DNA of 64,000 nt from Paramarasmius palmivorus (lineage: Eukaryota > Basidiomycota > Agaricomycetes > Agaricales > Marasmiaceae). Both the position numbers and the translations under genes were made by a program. Numbering within the stretch: the first letter of the stretch is position 1; each line of letters opens with the position of its first letter. The stretch spans positions 62,001-126,000 of the forward strand of contig JAYKXP010000112.1 in assembly GCA_037176845.1 (NCBI GenBank), given 5' to 3'. This document shows positions 1-11,600 of the stretch, piece by piece. Under the pieces are notes generated by a model. It had not been told where the DNA came from. It searched no databases and saw only the letters and a program-made list of their open reading frames with translations.

Positions 1-10
1 GGATACTCAC

Positions 11-182
11 TGAATGTGCTTGCGAAGCCAAAAGCAACTTGCAAAACAATTCCAAAATGAAATGGCTTCTTTGGGTCATATCGTAGCCGTTTTGGAATGG
101 GAATTAGGCCAAAATCCGTCTTGTGAGTGTGAATATCGTCTGTGTTGGCCGAGTCCGATGGTTTATCTGAGGTTTCTGGCAT
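11..182 (-). CDS. MFS transporter, first exon only (cut by window edge)
   Basis: Major facilitator superfamily transporters move small solutes across membranes with twelve helices. Reading leftwards from an ATG at 182, the exon gives a charged cytosolic N-terminus followed by a segment reading IPIPKRLRYDPKKPFHFG and then the start of a hydrophobic helix (LQVAFGFASTF). This proline/basic stretch just before helix 1 is typical of a fungal MFS subgroup, which is known of the family rather than proven here. The exon ends at 11 with a GTGAGT donor, so the rest lies left of the window. The substrate cannot be inferred. Confidence 0.7.
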
Positions 183-1685
183 CGTGAGTCCGTGAAAAAT
201 CGTCTATGGAGTGGAAAGCAGCCGGGGGATCATGGAAGTCCAAAGATAAAAGGCGTCCCTCATGGAGGTCATCATGGTCGTTGGTTAAAAAAGTCTGTGT
301 GTGCCGGTTCCAGTTCGGAAACCGTCACGTGTGAGGTTTCGGTGTTTCGTCCGGCTCAGAAAAATCCGCTCAACTGCCGCTTGCGCTTAGAAACGGCTAT
401 TTTATGACTCTGAGACAGGCGTTGGAGCGGCCGAGGAGAAACAGAAGTTCATTGGACATGCAAGGGCTACCGAGCAACAGACGATCTAAGAACGTAACGG
501 CATGGCAAAAGAAACATTTCAGGACCTTTCAGGACCTCTCACTGTCCGATAAGTCCCAAGCCAAACCTCTCGCCGGGAAGCCCGTTGCATAAGTACTATA
601 TTCCGTGACCGTATCGGTACCATGTCTACTGTGACGTTTAGAGGACTGACGCCTCCCACAGGTTCCGAAAACAGTTCGCGCAGCAACCACTAAAACTTGA
701 AGCACCCCGAGCAATGTCTTCAACTTCCTCGGCAGCCGTGAAGCAAAACTGTTGAGGTAAACACAATGTGAGTGTTCTGAATCAAGTGCACGTACGTGAC
801 AATGTCGGTCGAAAAGCTCGCAAACGCGGGTTCGCTCATTGAAGGGATTTTTTAAAACTGAGGCCCTCATTACAACGCGTTGACTCCCAGACCGACGAGC
901 CAGAAGTATTCAACAATACTTTCCTGAGTTCCTGCATGTTCTTGCCAGCTGGAGAAGTTCATTTGGTCCAAGATATCTGCTGGAGAAACAAAAAGCAGTG
1001 ATCGGGGGGCAATGAGAGATAGGGCACACACCTCCTCCTCCTCGACCAGAATCCTGAATATTATAGTAAGCTGTCAAGCACCGCGACCTTGGCACCTTAA
1101 GCTTCTAGTTGTGCTGAAAATATTCCTGATCACAGACCTGATTTATCTCACTACAAGTTCAACCATGCAGTAGAAACAAAAGCATTCGAAGGAATGAGTG
1201 AACAAGGTCGGAGACGAAGGAAAAGGAAATGTCAATACGTGCCAGAGCGATCGCGATTGTAATGATAATTTGCTTTCAAAGTTCAGTAGATCTAGAGACA
1301 CTTCTTTGTATGATTACTTATTGTACAAACGTTGGTTCAAGGCAATACTGACAGTGATAACAATGACCTGAGCTGTGGAAAAAGAGAGATAAACTCCGTA
1401 AACTTGTTATTACAAGAGCCAAACAATCGTCGGTCATGGAAACCGAAGAGAAGTTCGAAAGGAAACCCAAAATCTAGCCACATCTTAGTCTTGCAGTATA
1501 GGCCAAAAAACCGACACATAACGCACCATGATCTAATGAATAAAGCACTTGATACCTCCACCGGCCTGGGGCCTACCTCATGCAAAGGCACAAGATACGT
1601 GTACTCCCAGTGATCATCGAGTGTCTCTTCGATGTCGTGGCTATACCATGAGTGCGTCAGTAGGAGAAAATAGAAAGGGAGGCAA
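183..1685. other. Gene-poor stretch
   Basis: About 1.5 kb upstream of the MFS gene and downstream of the first F-box gene. It holds only short unsupported reading frames of up to about 120 codons, with no recognisable protein family and no convincing splice-linked exons. It presumably includes the MFS promoter. Confidence 0.5.
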
Positions 1686-3906
1686 TCAGAAAACACACCA
1701 GGTTGTCAAATGATCCCGAACTGAGGCCAAACCATCCCGAAAATTGCAATACTTGCACCGATGAATGCGTTCCCTCTCTTTTCGGGCATGTAAGAAAGAA
1801 AGGAATCTTGACATTTTACTGCTTGATGCGGACTCTTGCTCCATAACAACAACCAAATCTTCTTTGCTGACAGCAGCGAACTCTAGGTGCTCGTGCCCAA
1901 GCTGTTGTAGTGTTAGTGGAAAGCAAACCCTGAAACGCAGTGGCGAGTACTCACTACATGAGTCCATCTAAAAAAGTGACGCCCCTTCCCCGGCTGTTTC
2001 GAGCATGTTTTGCATTCCACGATGGGATTTATTTCGGCCATCGTGCGCGATGATGTGTTTTCGCAGTCAAGAAAGTACAGCTTGGAGACCTCTCGTGAGT
2101 GATCAGCGGCTACGCAGACGTATTCGAAACTAGGATCGGCAGCGGCAGGTTGATTCCAAAAGGCAGATGTATTCGGATTGGTATAACCACTGCACCACTG
2201 GGGTGGAGCAGCGTCATCGGAAGGAGAACAGTGATGGGATAAGATTCCTGGGTAATTGTATATCCTACTACCGCAACGCGGATTCTGGCATCGAAATAGA
2301 GCTGTAGAGGCATATAAATCTTCTTCCGTAGCGCTAGTCTTGTGTTGCTTGAGAGCCCGAAGGGATGCTTTCTTTCTTTGAAGGTTCCAGTCTTCAATGA
2401 ACTGAGGTAGTTTCGCGATAGCTTCTTCGAATATGGAGATGTCGGCGCCAGCCTCTATAGGTAGATCCTCGATAATATTCTTGAATGGTTCCCAGAATGC
2501 AACGTCGATCTCAAGGGGCATGACCATATTCCGGGGCAAAGACATCTCTACTGTGCGCAAGATTCCGGCGACAAGCCTATACCGTTCCCGTGATGTGTTC
2601 AACCTTTCCTTTGCGATGCGTATATCACGGGTCTCGGACATGAAGTCGATCAACGTTGGTCCTATGTTCTTCCAAACTGATGGTGTTATTGGGAAAGAAA
2701 GTAGTATTCGTCGTATAGAACTTACTGCGTTCAGTCAACGGTTTCGGTTGCTTCACCAGCTTGTGCTGCGACAGCTCAGCAAGAGATCCTTCGTCAGCTA
2801 GCTCTGCGCTCCAGCCTGCGTTGTTCAGCTTGGATACGATACTAGCGGGGAGGTAAGACCAAGGAAGGATAGTAACAGATGAGATTGTACACGTACGCGG
2901 CGAGACGCGATTCTCGTGCCTCGTTCAGCTCAGCTTCACGATCATTTGCACGGGATTGGTCCCAAATACTGAGAGCAGAGATTATCTGCAGACGGGAAGA
3001 TTAGACTGGGTCTTGGAGCAGGCCTATAGTTGTAACAGCAGGGTCAAACGAACCTCGTCCTTCTGTTTAGATTCTTGAAGCTTCCTTTCCATGAATTTTT
3101 CGTGTTCCTTAAGATCTACGGCAGAAAACTCTGTTGACAACTCCTGAGCGCATTGGAGGGAGTAGAGTGAAGTGCCTTAAGGTAGCAAGAAATTAGATGA
3201 TCTTCCTAACGGAAAGTGTCCTCATGAACGTACGGGCGCCAGAGTAAGGATTAGGTTCATCTAGAATGTATGGTAATGTCACCCATAACGATTGGGGGAA
3301 CTTGAACTCCATTCCTCTCATGGCTGCGAAAACGGGTGTAGAGAACCTGTCAAGACCATCAGTATAGAGAAATGGGACCAAATGGATGAAATTGCCTTTT
3401 CATTTGACAAGGCTTGCAACACCTAGCGAAAGTGCCCCAGTGAATCTTCATGACTTTCGTTTCCCCACAGAACTTGACGCGATTGTCAGCATACACGTCT
3501 AAGACCAATGGAGATAGCACTCACGGTGCAGAATGGGTGAAATATTAGTTGCGTAATTGCTGGCTCACTGATACACCTTGAAAAAGAATCGGGGATACCG
3601 ATGTTCGACAACGAGGTCTTCCACACGCTAGTTGATGATCGCGACATTAGAGTTTGTCGAAGCTGCTTGGTCGTCCACGAAAGGCGCAGGAGGTCATACG
3701 GCTTGAGGTGACCGAGAATCTATGGGATGCTCAAGTACAGATCGTATTTGTGCCTCGACAAGTAAACTCACCTCAAATAACACGTCCAATGGCAATTTCA
3801 ACATTGAGTGCAAGGAGCGACCACGGCGAGCATTCTTTTTCACCACCTCTTGGCCATGATTCTCCTTTTCCTCCTCACCTTGCTGAATCTTTCTCTTTTT
3901 CGCCAT
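1686..3906 (-). CDS. F-box protein with C-terminal Cys-rich region, tandem copy A
   Basis: Likely substrate receptor of an SCF ubiquitin ligase. The ATG at 3906 opens a basic N-terminus leading into LPLDVLFE at the end of exon 1 (3906-3772, GTGAGT donor). Exon 2 starts at 3719 with an F-box-like helix run (LGHLKPYDLLRLSW). A large late exon (about 2685-1956) carries paired Cys motifs, and the last exon 1901-1686 ends with CKYCNFRD and a trailing His, resembling a zinc-binding knuckle. Middle exon borders were not all resolved. The neighbouring gene at 4551-6791 has the same layout and many matching segments (FEPFK/LEPFK, IEDLPIEAGAD, VECKTC/VECRTC), so the two are tandem duplicates. The partner substrate is unknown. 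The C-terminal half matches no domain I can name. Confidence 0.65.
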
Positions 3907-4550
3907 CCGACGATCCGTTGGTGCTCGTTTTCGACGATCCCAGGCTTTGAGGTAATGAGTATCATGCGTCAGAAAAAGGACCAGAGTTGCTCACATAGCA
4001 GAAGGCAATATGAAAAGCGGGAATATTGCCTTCAAATGAACCAACAAATTGTGCGAGGCGACAGATGGTAGTGATGGCAGAAAGAGTGAGCCCAACGCGT
4101 TACCTGTCACGCGCGGCACTCTTGGTAGACTCGAACCACTTGATGAGGAGCTGTCCTATTGTACGATTCTCACTTCTACTAGGGTAGAAACGGTCCAGAC
4201 ATATTAACGATGATATATAGTAGACCCGCTAGGCCAGAGTATGATTGTACAATACAAGAGTTATTTAGGACGGTAAGGGTAGCAGCCACGGTTCCAATTG
4301 TACAACTATAGGTAGAAAGGTACTATCACGTCTTGATCGCTAAATAAAGGTGCTTGAAAAGGCTTTCGAAGTGATATTAGGAAGACAGTTTCGTGTTCAT
4401 CACCGACCGACGGACACCCGCTACTTCGCCGATAGATAAGACGCGAAAGTAGCCTCGGTCACCCGGGTTGACTCCGAAAGTGGTAAAGGACCGAGGGGGA
4501 AGAACTCGAAATCATCTTCGCTCATCTTGTTCTTTGCGATACCGTGCCTA
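3907..4550. other. Intergenic between the two F-box paralogues
   Basis: About 640 bp holding the promoter of copy A and the 3' end of copy B. No coding pattern or repeat stands out. Confidence 0.5.
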
Positions 4551-6791
4551 TCAGGTCAAGCAAGAATGAGTATCAACAATCCAGAACCCAAGTTCCGGAA
4601 AACCTGACCTGATCTCGACATGACTTCGCACATCACGCAGACAATCTCTAAACCGACACCGCCCACATACCCAGAAGCGCTCCTTGTCGAATTTGTCGAA
4701 TACTGTGATATGCTCTTTAGTAGCCACGATGAGTGCTTCTTTCTCAGAAACCGGAGCAAAGTCATGGGCGGAGTTGTGCTGAACCTAAGAAATGGTAAGA
4801 CACGAGTGACCTTCAACGCTAGCAAAACTTACTGCTTGCGACCACCTGAAAAAGAGACGACTACCACAAGGCATCTCGCAGGTCCTGCATTCCACGAAGG
4901 GATTCATATCCATCACGGCGCTGAGTCGTGCTTCAGGCAACTTCATCTTCTCTAGTGTCCCCAGTTTCCTAATGACGTCTACTGCTCCTTCGTGTACACC
5001 TACCTCTATTTCACCCTGGGGGGCAGAAACGGGAAGCTGTTCCTTCCAGGAGTTACACCACGGTGGTAGATCTGGACCCGTGTACGCTGATACGTGGACC
5101 TCGCAGTGATGCCCTAGGACAGAAAGATATGGATAAACGCTGTTTGCCAATGCACAGTGAGGCCGATTGCATTGAAACAAAGTAGTACAGAGGTAGAGAT
5201 CGTATTCGGTAGCATCAGGCTTCTTCTTGAGAAATGCATCAAAGACATCTTGCTTTCTTCGCATGTTCCATTGTTGAATGAATACGGGAAGCATCTTGGC
5301 AGCTTCTTCGAACAGAGACATATCTGCCCCAGCTTCGATAGGAAGATCTTCGATCACAGTCTTGAAGGGCTCCAGTAAAGCGACATCGAGAGCAGAGGGC
5401 ATTACTAGGTCTAGAGGCAGCGAAATTTCGATCGTCTGGATGACGGTAGGGACTACTTGATATCGACGAGCAGACATTGCAAGTTTTTCTTCCGTTAGAC
5501 GCTTCTCCCTGAGCGACACCATGAATTCTCCCAGTTTCGGCTCAATGGCCTTCCAAACTAGGCATCAGTGAGCTTCTGTCACGTCCTGGAGTCAGAACAC
5601 TTACTCCTGTCGGTCAACGGTTTTGATTGGTCGACAAGTTTGTGATCCAGGAGATTCCCCAGTACCACCTTGGAACCAAGCTCTTGATCCCATCCCATAG
5701 CTCTTAGTTTATCTAATATTCTAGAGACGTGTCAGGTCAATGTTGGCGGTGAGGGTCAAGAGATCACCCACTCGTTTGCTCGCTCCTTCTTGACCATAGC
5801 ACGTCTTGCTTCGCGGTCCCCTGTTTGGTCTTCTGTCCACTTCTTGCATTTTTCAGCTTGCTGAGATTGACGTTAGAATGAGGGAGTAGATGATGGGGAA
5901 GGCCAGACTCACCTCATCATCGCTGCTCTTCAGTTCAAGCTTCCGCCGACACCACTGTAACCTTTCTTTCTCCGGTACAGTGGAGTATTCTCCAAATAAC
6001 TTCTTGGCGGCAGAGAGTAAGAAAAGTCTATCAAAACTACGCCCTGCGCAGTAGTATCAGCTCAACCTGGCGGAGGAAATTGAGAGCCGTAGAATTCACA
6101 TTCAGGTCGAACTTTGCTTTTTGAATGTGCGATGTCGACGAATGGCGTGATATATTGTGAATAGTTAGGAATTTCAACACCAAGGGCGATGAGCTCTTCT
6201 AACGGAACAAATCTGAAACAGAGGTTAGATGAAGCTGAGAGTGGATAAGATGACATCCTCACTTTTCAGCCATACATGCTTTACAGCATCTCACGAGCGC
6301 GTACCATTCAACTGAGTGAACGATAGAGGTGCAAAACTAGGGACGTCAGGGCGAAAGAATGTCAAAATTCGGTTCGGAAACGCACATGACAGCGAGGGTG
6401 AAAGATAAAATTGATGAATGCGGGTTCGTTCATGGATGGAATGATTTCTGGTAACCCAACGTTCATGCAAGCCGACTTCCAGACACAAACCGCAGACCGG
6501 GACATGAGAATTCTGCGTAATTTGGTGCTGGTCCATGCTAGGCGCAAAACATCGAAGGGTTCGAGATTGCCGAAAATCTGTATCGCCATCATTGCATTAG
6601 AATACTGAGCGATAATCCCAAAACCACTCATTACGCACCTCATACAGGATATCTAGGGGCATATCCATAATAATCTGTAGTGACCCGCGACGCCCAATGC
6701 TCGATCTCCGACGCTCCCTTGGCTGAACCTCAAAATTCATGTTTCTTGATAGTACCGCTTGGTAGGTATCTGACTTTCTTCGCTTTGGCAT
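4551..6791 (-). CDS. F-box protein with C-terminal Cys-rich region, tandem copy B
   Basis: Paralogue of the gene at 1686-3906 and likewise a probable SCF adaptor. The ATG at 6791 gives a basic N-terminus and then MDMPLDILYE before a GTGCGT donor. Exon 2 supplies the rest of the F-box (IFGNLEPFDVLRLAWTSTKLR). A further exon near 6208-6062 reads FVPLEELIALGVEIPNYSQY. The large exon (about 5560-4835) carries the IEDLPIEAGAD block and Cys pairs. The last exon ends at 4551 and contains VCGRCRFRDCLRDVRSH, parallel to the CxxC...H motif of copy A. Matching exon positions in the two genes support a local duplication. Middle introns are only partly resolved. Function beyond the F-box is not recognisable. 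Confidence 0.65.
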
Positions 6792-7103
6792 AGCGCCTGT
6801 GCCAGACGGTATTCTTTAGGATGTCTTTTTAACGTGTCGTTATGAGAAAATTATCCACGACGCGGAGAGAAGAATTGCACCAAAAGCCGTAACGTACAGT
6901 ACAGGGCTAGTTGGAGTTACTGGGAATGAAAGACAGGTAGGGAAAGACTGCGGGCACAATGAATAGGAATGGGCGAGATAGTGATAGTAATGGGCCAGCG
7001 TGTTTAACGTTCATTCGTTGGGGTATATAACATAAGCGCCCCGGGCGCTACCAGTCGCTCAAAAATCACGAGTACTTAAGATCAGGCCTTCAAGCTTCAA
7101 GCT
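6792..7103. other. Short intergenic with TATA-like sequence
   Basis: About 310 bp upstream of F-box copy B. A TATATAA lies at 7024-7030, but no plus-strand gene follows it. Confidence 0.4.
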
Positions 7104-7108
7104 TCAAG
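7088..7108. repeat. Heptamer CTT CAA G repeated three times
   Basis: Three perfect head-to-tail copies of a 7-mer lie across the stop codon of the minus-strand membrane protein. Seen directly. Repeat-length change here would alter the C-terminus. Confidence 0.8.
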
Positions 7109-8670
7109 CCTCAGGACTCGGCTGAGCACCTCGACACATGCGCACATTGCTAGGTGAGTCCTTTGGCTCGATAATGGAGTCAGAATTCTCGACCTCAAAA
7201 TCAGTTCGCATGTGGATTCCGATTTGAACGTTGTTCCACTTGACTCCTTGCGTGGATTGAGTGGTGCAGCAAAGGTTATGCATGCTCTCAACATCTTCGC
7301 CAAACTTTGCTCGAACCACGATTAGCGTCGGAGCAATTCCCTATGGGATAAATCAGAGAGTAAACCGAATGCAGTGAAGGTAATCTCTCACAGCACTCAG
7401 AGGAATGAGGGAGAAGAGATCAAACGGACATTTAGAAGTCGGTACTGCATTGACAACAACTAAATTTATGACGGTGACAAAGGGATAGATCATCCCGGAC
7501 TCCGTTCTACAGGTATCTAAGTAAGATTCCCAATGTAATTTGAAGATCTACTTACATCAATCTGGAGACTGAATGTCTGTTCATCAAACTGACACCGTGA
7601 ATCTGAATTTGACGATGTATCCACCAGATTCGCCCAGCTATACGAGCCAGACGTTAATGGCGCTTGATATAAAAGTGGCACCAACTTATACGCACCTGTG
7701 AACAGCGTGATCGCGAGATTGTTAACGATGCTGCTAATGTTGTACGCAAAACCGAATTTATCTGCGAGCATCAAGAGACGCGTGGTACCGTCATTAACTT
7801 CGCGAGCGCCGAGGGCAGTGACACCGATGGACTTGAAGATACACCACAAAAGTCCGCAAACTTTAAACCACTAGATCATCAGTCCACTCATTCAAAGCTC
7901 ACAAGATAGACCCACTGTTCACGAAAGCCGAGACCACTATAAACGGAATGGCGACCATATTGTTGAAATTCCAAACAACATAGCTGCGATGAATCTGCGA
8001 TACGCATAGGTTAGCGACCCAGTAGATACAAGGGATCTGGCGACCGAACAAGCATGCAATCTGCCACAATACTAGATCCATTGATCAATATCCGCGGGAA
8101 AGCGAGTAAGGACATGGTTACTCACTTGGAAAGTACAACAGCAAAGTTTTGAGTCAAGCTAAATGAGGATTAGACTCTGGTAAACAGTCAGACAGAAATA
8201 TAATGCCTTACTAGCCACGCCGTCTCTGAATATCGTCCCAGTTCTGGTAACGGTCGATCGAGTCGCCGTCTGCGTTTTTGACTGTATCGAAGCGGACCGC
8301 AGAACCATAGACATAGTACGCAGTCTCATTCGCCACGAAAATTGTCGACAGAACAAAAAGTACGACGACCACTGCGAGAGCTAGCTTGCTGGTAGGTCTA
8401 TCCCCTCGTTCACGGTTATGCATCGTACAAATGTATGTCCCAAAGAGTAGGACATATATACCTGAAGAGAGATGTATTATATGTCGCTGAACACCAATTC
8501 GACATACCATATGCAAAATACATGGCCTGGTTGAAGGACGTCGTTATTAGCTAGAATGACTAAGTAGTGCTGCATGGAAAACCTACCGACAAAGACGAAA
8601 TCGGGTATAGAATTGTCTGTGCCATAGAGAGGGAAGTGGCATAATCATCAGGAAGTGTAGCCGACACCAT
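7104..8670 (-). CDS. Basidiomycete multi-pass membrane protein (about seven helices)
   Basis: Integral membrane protein of a basidiomycete-expanded family of unknown function. ATG at 8670 in the MVSATLPDD context. The first exon ends with a GTAGGT donor and the second opens with AMYFAYG. Hydrophobic segments follow: YVLLFGTYIC, LALAVVVVLFVLSTIF, an IQIHRSYVVWNFNN turn before MVAIPFIVVSAFV, then FAYNISSIVNNLAITLFTG, ending with GIAPTLIVVRAKFGEDVES and a hydrophilic tail. The turn with R/W residues before helix 4 and the IAPTLI(M/V)VRA motif near the end recur in the copy at 40150-41275. Exon borders within the middle are approximate. Ligand, if any, is unknown. Confidence 0.6.
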
Positions 8671-11600
8671 GGTTATTTGAAGGTAAGTCGGAAAATGATT
8701 TGTAGCAATATATAGTATTCTCAAGAGAGGCGGTTACCTTGTTGCTCCCGAAGCAGTGTAAGGGACCAATGTGAGAATTCAACGTGTTGAATTTCATCCT
8801 GATAGAGCAACGTCAACACAGTGAAGTGGATTGTTGCTGGGAGTCATCAAGTAATAGAATCTGTCATCAGACTCAATAATAGAATAGGGCTCGATGCAAC
8901 ATACGTAACCGTTGCTTGTTCGATTCTACGATTATAATCGAAAGGCCTACTGCGCGTCCGCACGAGACCTGTAGTGTCGGCGTTGAAGGTAATTCACATG
9001 CATAATTGGCACTACATGCTACAGCATTGCAGCATCTTGAAACGAGAGAAATATCAGGTAACAGAGTGGTGAATAGATGAGACCGCACCTCGCCTTTGAC
9101 GCCTAATGGATCCAAATGAAGATTTGCGGGCTCCATCCAATTGGGACCTGGGCCCCCAGGGTGTACGAAAGAAGGGAGCGGAAGATTGGTTGAGAACTCG
9201 AGCATCTGTCAAACGGGATGATGATACCTGTGTTGACTTCAGGCACCGAATATGTCGCAACACTCAGTCGAGCTCACTAGCTCTGGAAACGCGGAAACTA
9301 AACATGGTCCATCAGTTTCGAATAGAACGAGTCACGGGTGAAAACGATAAGTGCAAGGTTGAAGGCTCCCTTTTGATCCTGTCGGGAATCGCACATATAG
9401 CACCGCTAACCTATGCGATGCGCTGATGTTTTTCGGTACAGCAAATGCTAATATCAACTGAGTTCTTTGGGAACATGAATACGCGTTATCTCCTAGTCGG
9501 TGAAAAGAGAATAGACGTACCCAAAGGCGTACCGTTCCTCTCATTCTCGTTTTTACCCCTTCCTCGACATATTTATTCTCAAAATTCACTGGAAGCTGTG
9601 TTTTCTTCTGGTAGCGGGCCGCCTCCAAGCAGCTTCGCGAATCAGATGGGAGGTGAAGACTAAGGAAGCGGGCGTGGGAAAAGGCATCCGAGTTCATTTC
9701 GACGCCTAAGCGCCAAGCTCTTGAATGAGCTTGAACCTTGATACCCATCATGTGCTCTGGCACTGAATCAAACATCGTGGACGTAAGGCTATCCACTGGA
9801 CGCAATTTGGTTTGATCCTTTGGCCAGCGTTCAAGCATCAGAAATAGGATCTTGAGGGCTCTCTTCATCAATGGCCTTCTCGTTGTCCGAGTCGAGCGAG
9901 AGACCATCACTCGAGCTATCCGAACCTACATGCTGAGCCTCAAGATGGGCTTAGCTTCTTTTGTATCCCTTGACTTAATGTGAGTATATCTCATTGTATT
10001 TTAAAATGACCCGTTCATCCAACCTCCATTTTCAGGTAGATTGGCTTTTTGATAAACGAGGAGAAATATCTCTCGTCTTGGACAGGCATGGATTGCTTCT
10101 GCCCTAGCCGGACATCAAGTGTGCAGAGCCTCGGACATTTGGATGGATATTGATCACCCTTGGCATTAGGCAAAACCCCTCGTACCCCCGTCAGCGACCA
10201 GCTGTTGCGCTCTATTAGCGATAAATCCTTTTTCACCAGTGTTCATGCCATGGCATCCTCGCAGAACTTTCAAAAGCGATGGCATAGAAGGAGTTGGATA
10301 GTTATCTACTTTCTTCAGCTATTTCGGTATTTCCTTCGAGCTCTCTTTCGTACCACGCGGCTGAAAGCCCTCGTTGCAAACGTTCTCGCAAGTTGTCAGC
10401 GCTCTGCCGTCTTATGAATGTAGAGGTAGCTGTGGAAGTGGCTCTGGCAGTTCTAGGAATGGGAATAAGCGAAAGTGATATCCTAACAGTCTAATGGAAA
10501 CTCGTGGTAAGTTACTTCCTTTCCTTTAGTATTGCTATCGATGTGATCCAAACCTTTCCTGATAGTACTGCGTAGGGAGTCTGCTGCAAGAACAATGATT
10601 TCAGTGAGTGAAAATTTCGGCTCCGACTCTCCTGTTACTCTAACTGACCGAAGATGTTCCTAAGCGAACCTATCGCCATAGGTTTGTATGGGTCTGTGAT
10701 AGCGACCCGGAGAACGGGAATCTTGGAGATCTGTATAGTTGGGGATTTGGATGTTGATCATGATGTTCGTTTCTCTCTGGAGAATACCACTGTTGCTTTG
10801 CATTTTCCACCGAATTGCTTGTCTAACTCTCAAGTCGATATACAGTCTTCACATGATGGTGATATACTCGAGTACCTCACAATAACGCTCATTAGCCATG
10901 ATCTGGTGTCACCAGCTCCGCATTCACATTGTAGAATGCTACTCTTTCACATAATAGGTGTGAGGCATCTCTTGACAAGAGTTCAAGAAATTTGCCTTTT
11001 CCCATCCAATGATATTTTCCGAAGTGTGGCGCACATGAATACCCGCATGGAATCTGAAGAAGCATTCAGTCTTGACCGATGTGTTATTCGACATTTACGC
11101 AACCACGCGGTCATATCAAACTGAGGACCATGCCTCGAGATCAGCCTCGAAGTCATGTTCAGGAATATAGAGACGTCAAAAGTACTGTCAATTCGGGGCC
11201 ATGAGTCTAGACATTCCCTTAGAACCCGAACTGTTCGGTATAAGAGCTTCTTGAAAGCCCTGTTATGGCTCGCTGGGAAGAATGTCAACCTGAGAATTTC
11301 GGTGATACCTAAGATAAAAGGCGTCCATGCTTCCAAGGCCTGACATGCCCAGGCACATCAAACTTTGCATCAAACAGAATTCCACGTTCAAATATTCTTC
11401 GAACTCGGGAATGTCCATTTGAACTGTCGCATATGAGCGCATATGTCGCTGCACGCATGCCATGCAGCACGATCGCATAGCTTGGACACTCGTCGACCAC
11501 CTGTTCCTGCAGATCATATCGAATCATTATCTTGGAATTTCCGAGATGCTTGTCAGATAGCGACTTGGGAGCGGCAAGCACACGTGCGATATTGCGATTT

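Noticed and set aside
9332..9910. 192-codon minus-strand open frame
   Set aside because: Not recognisable in any family. It contains Arg/Ser runs typical of chance frames, and no exons joined to it.
10654..11581. Overlapping frames on both strands that might be an F-box/LRR gene
   Set aside because: No F-box motif or consistent leucine spacing was visible, and no splice path connected the pieces.
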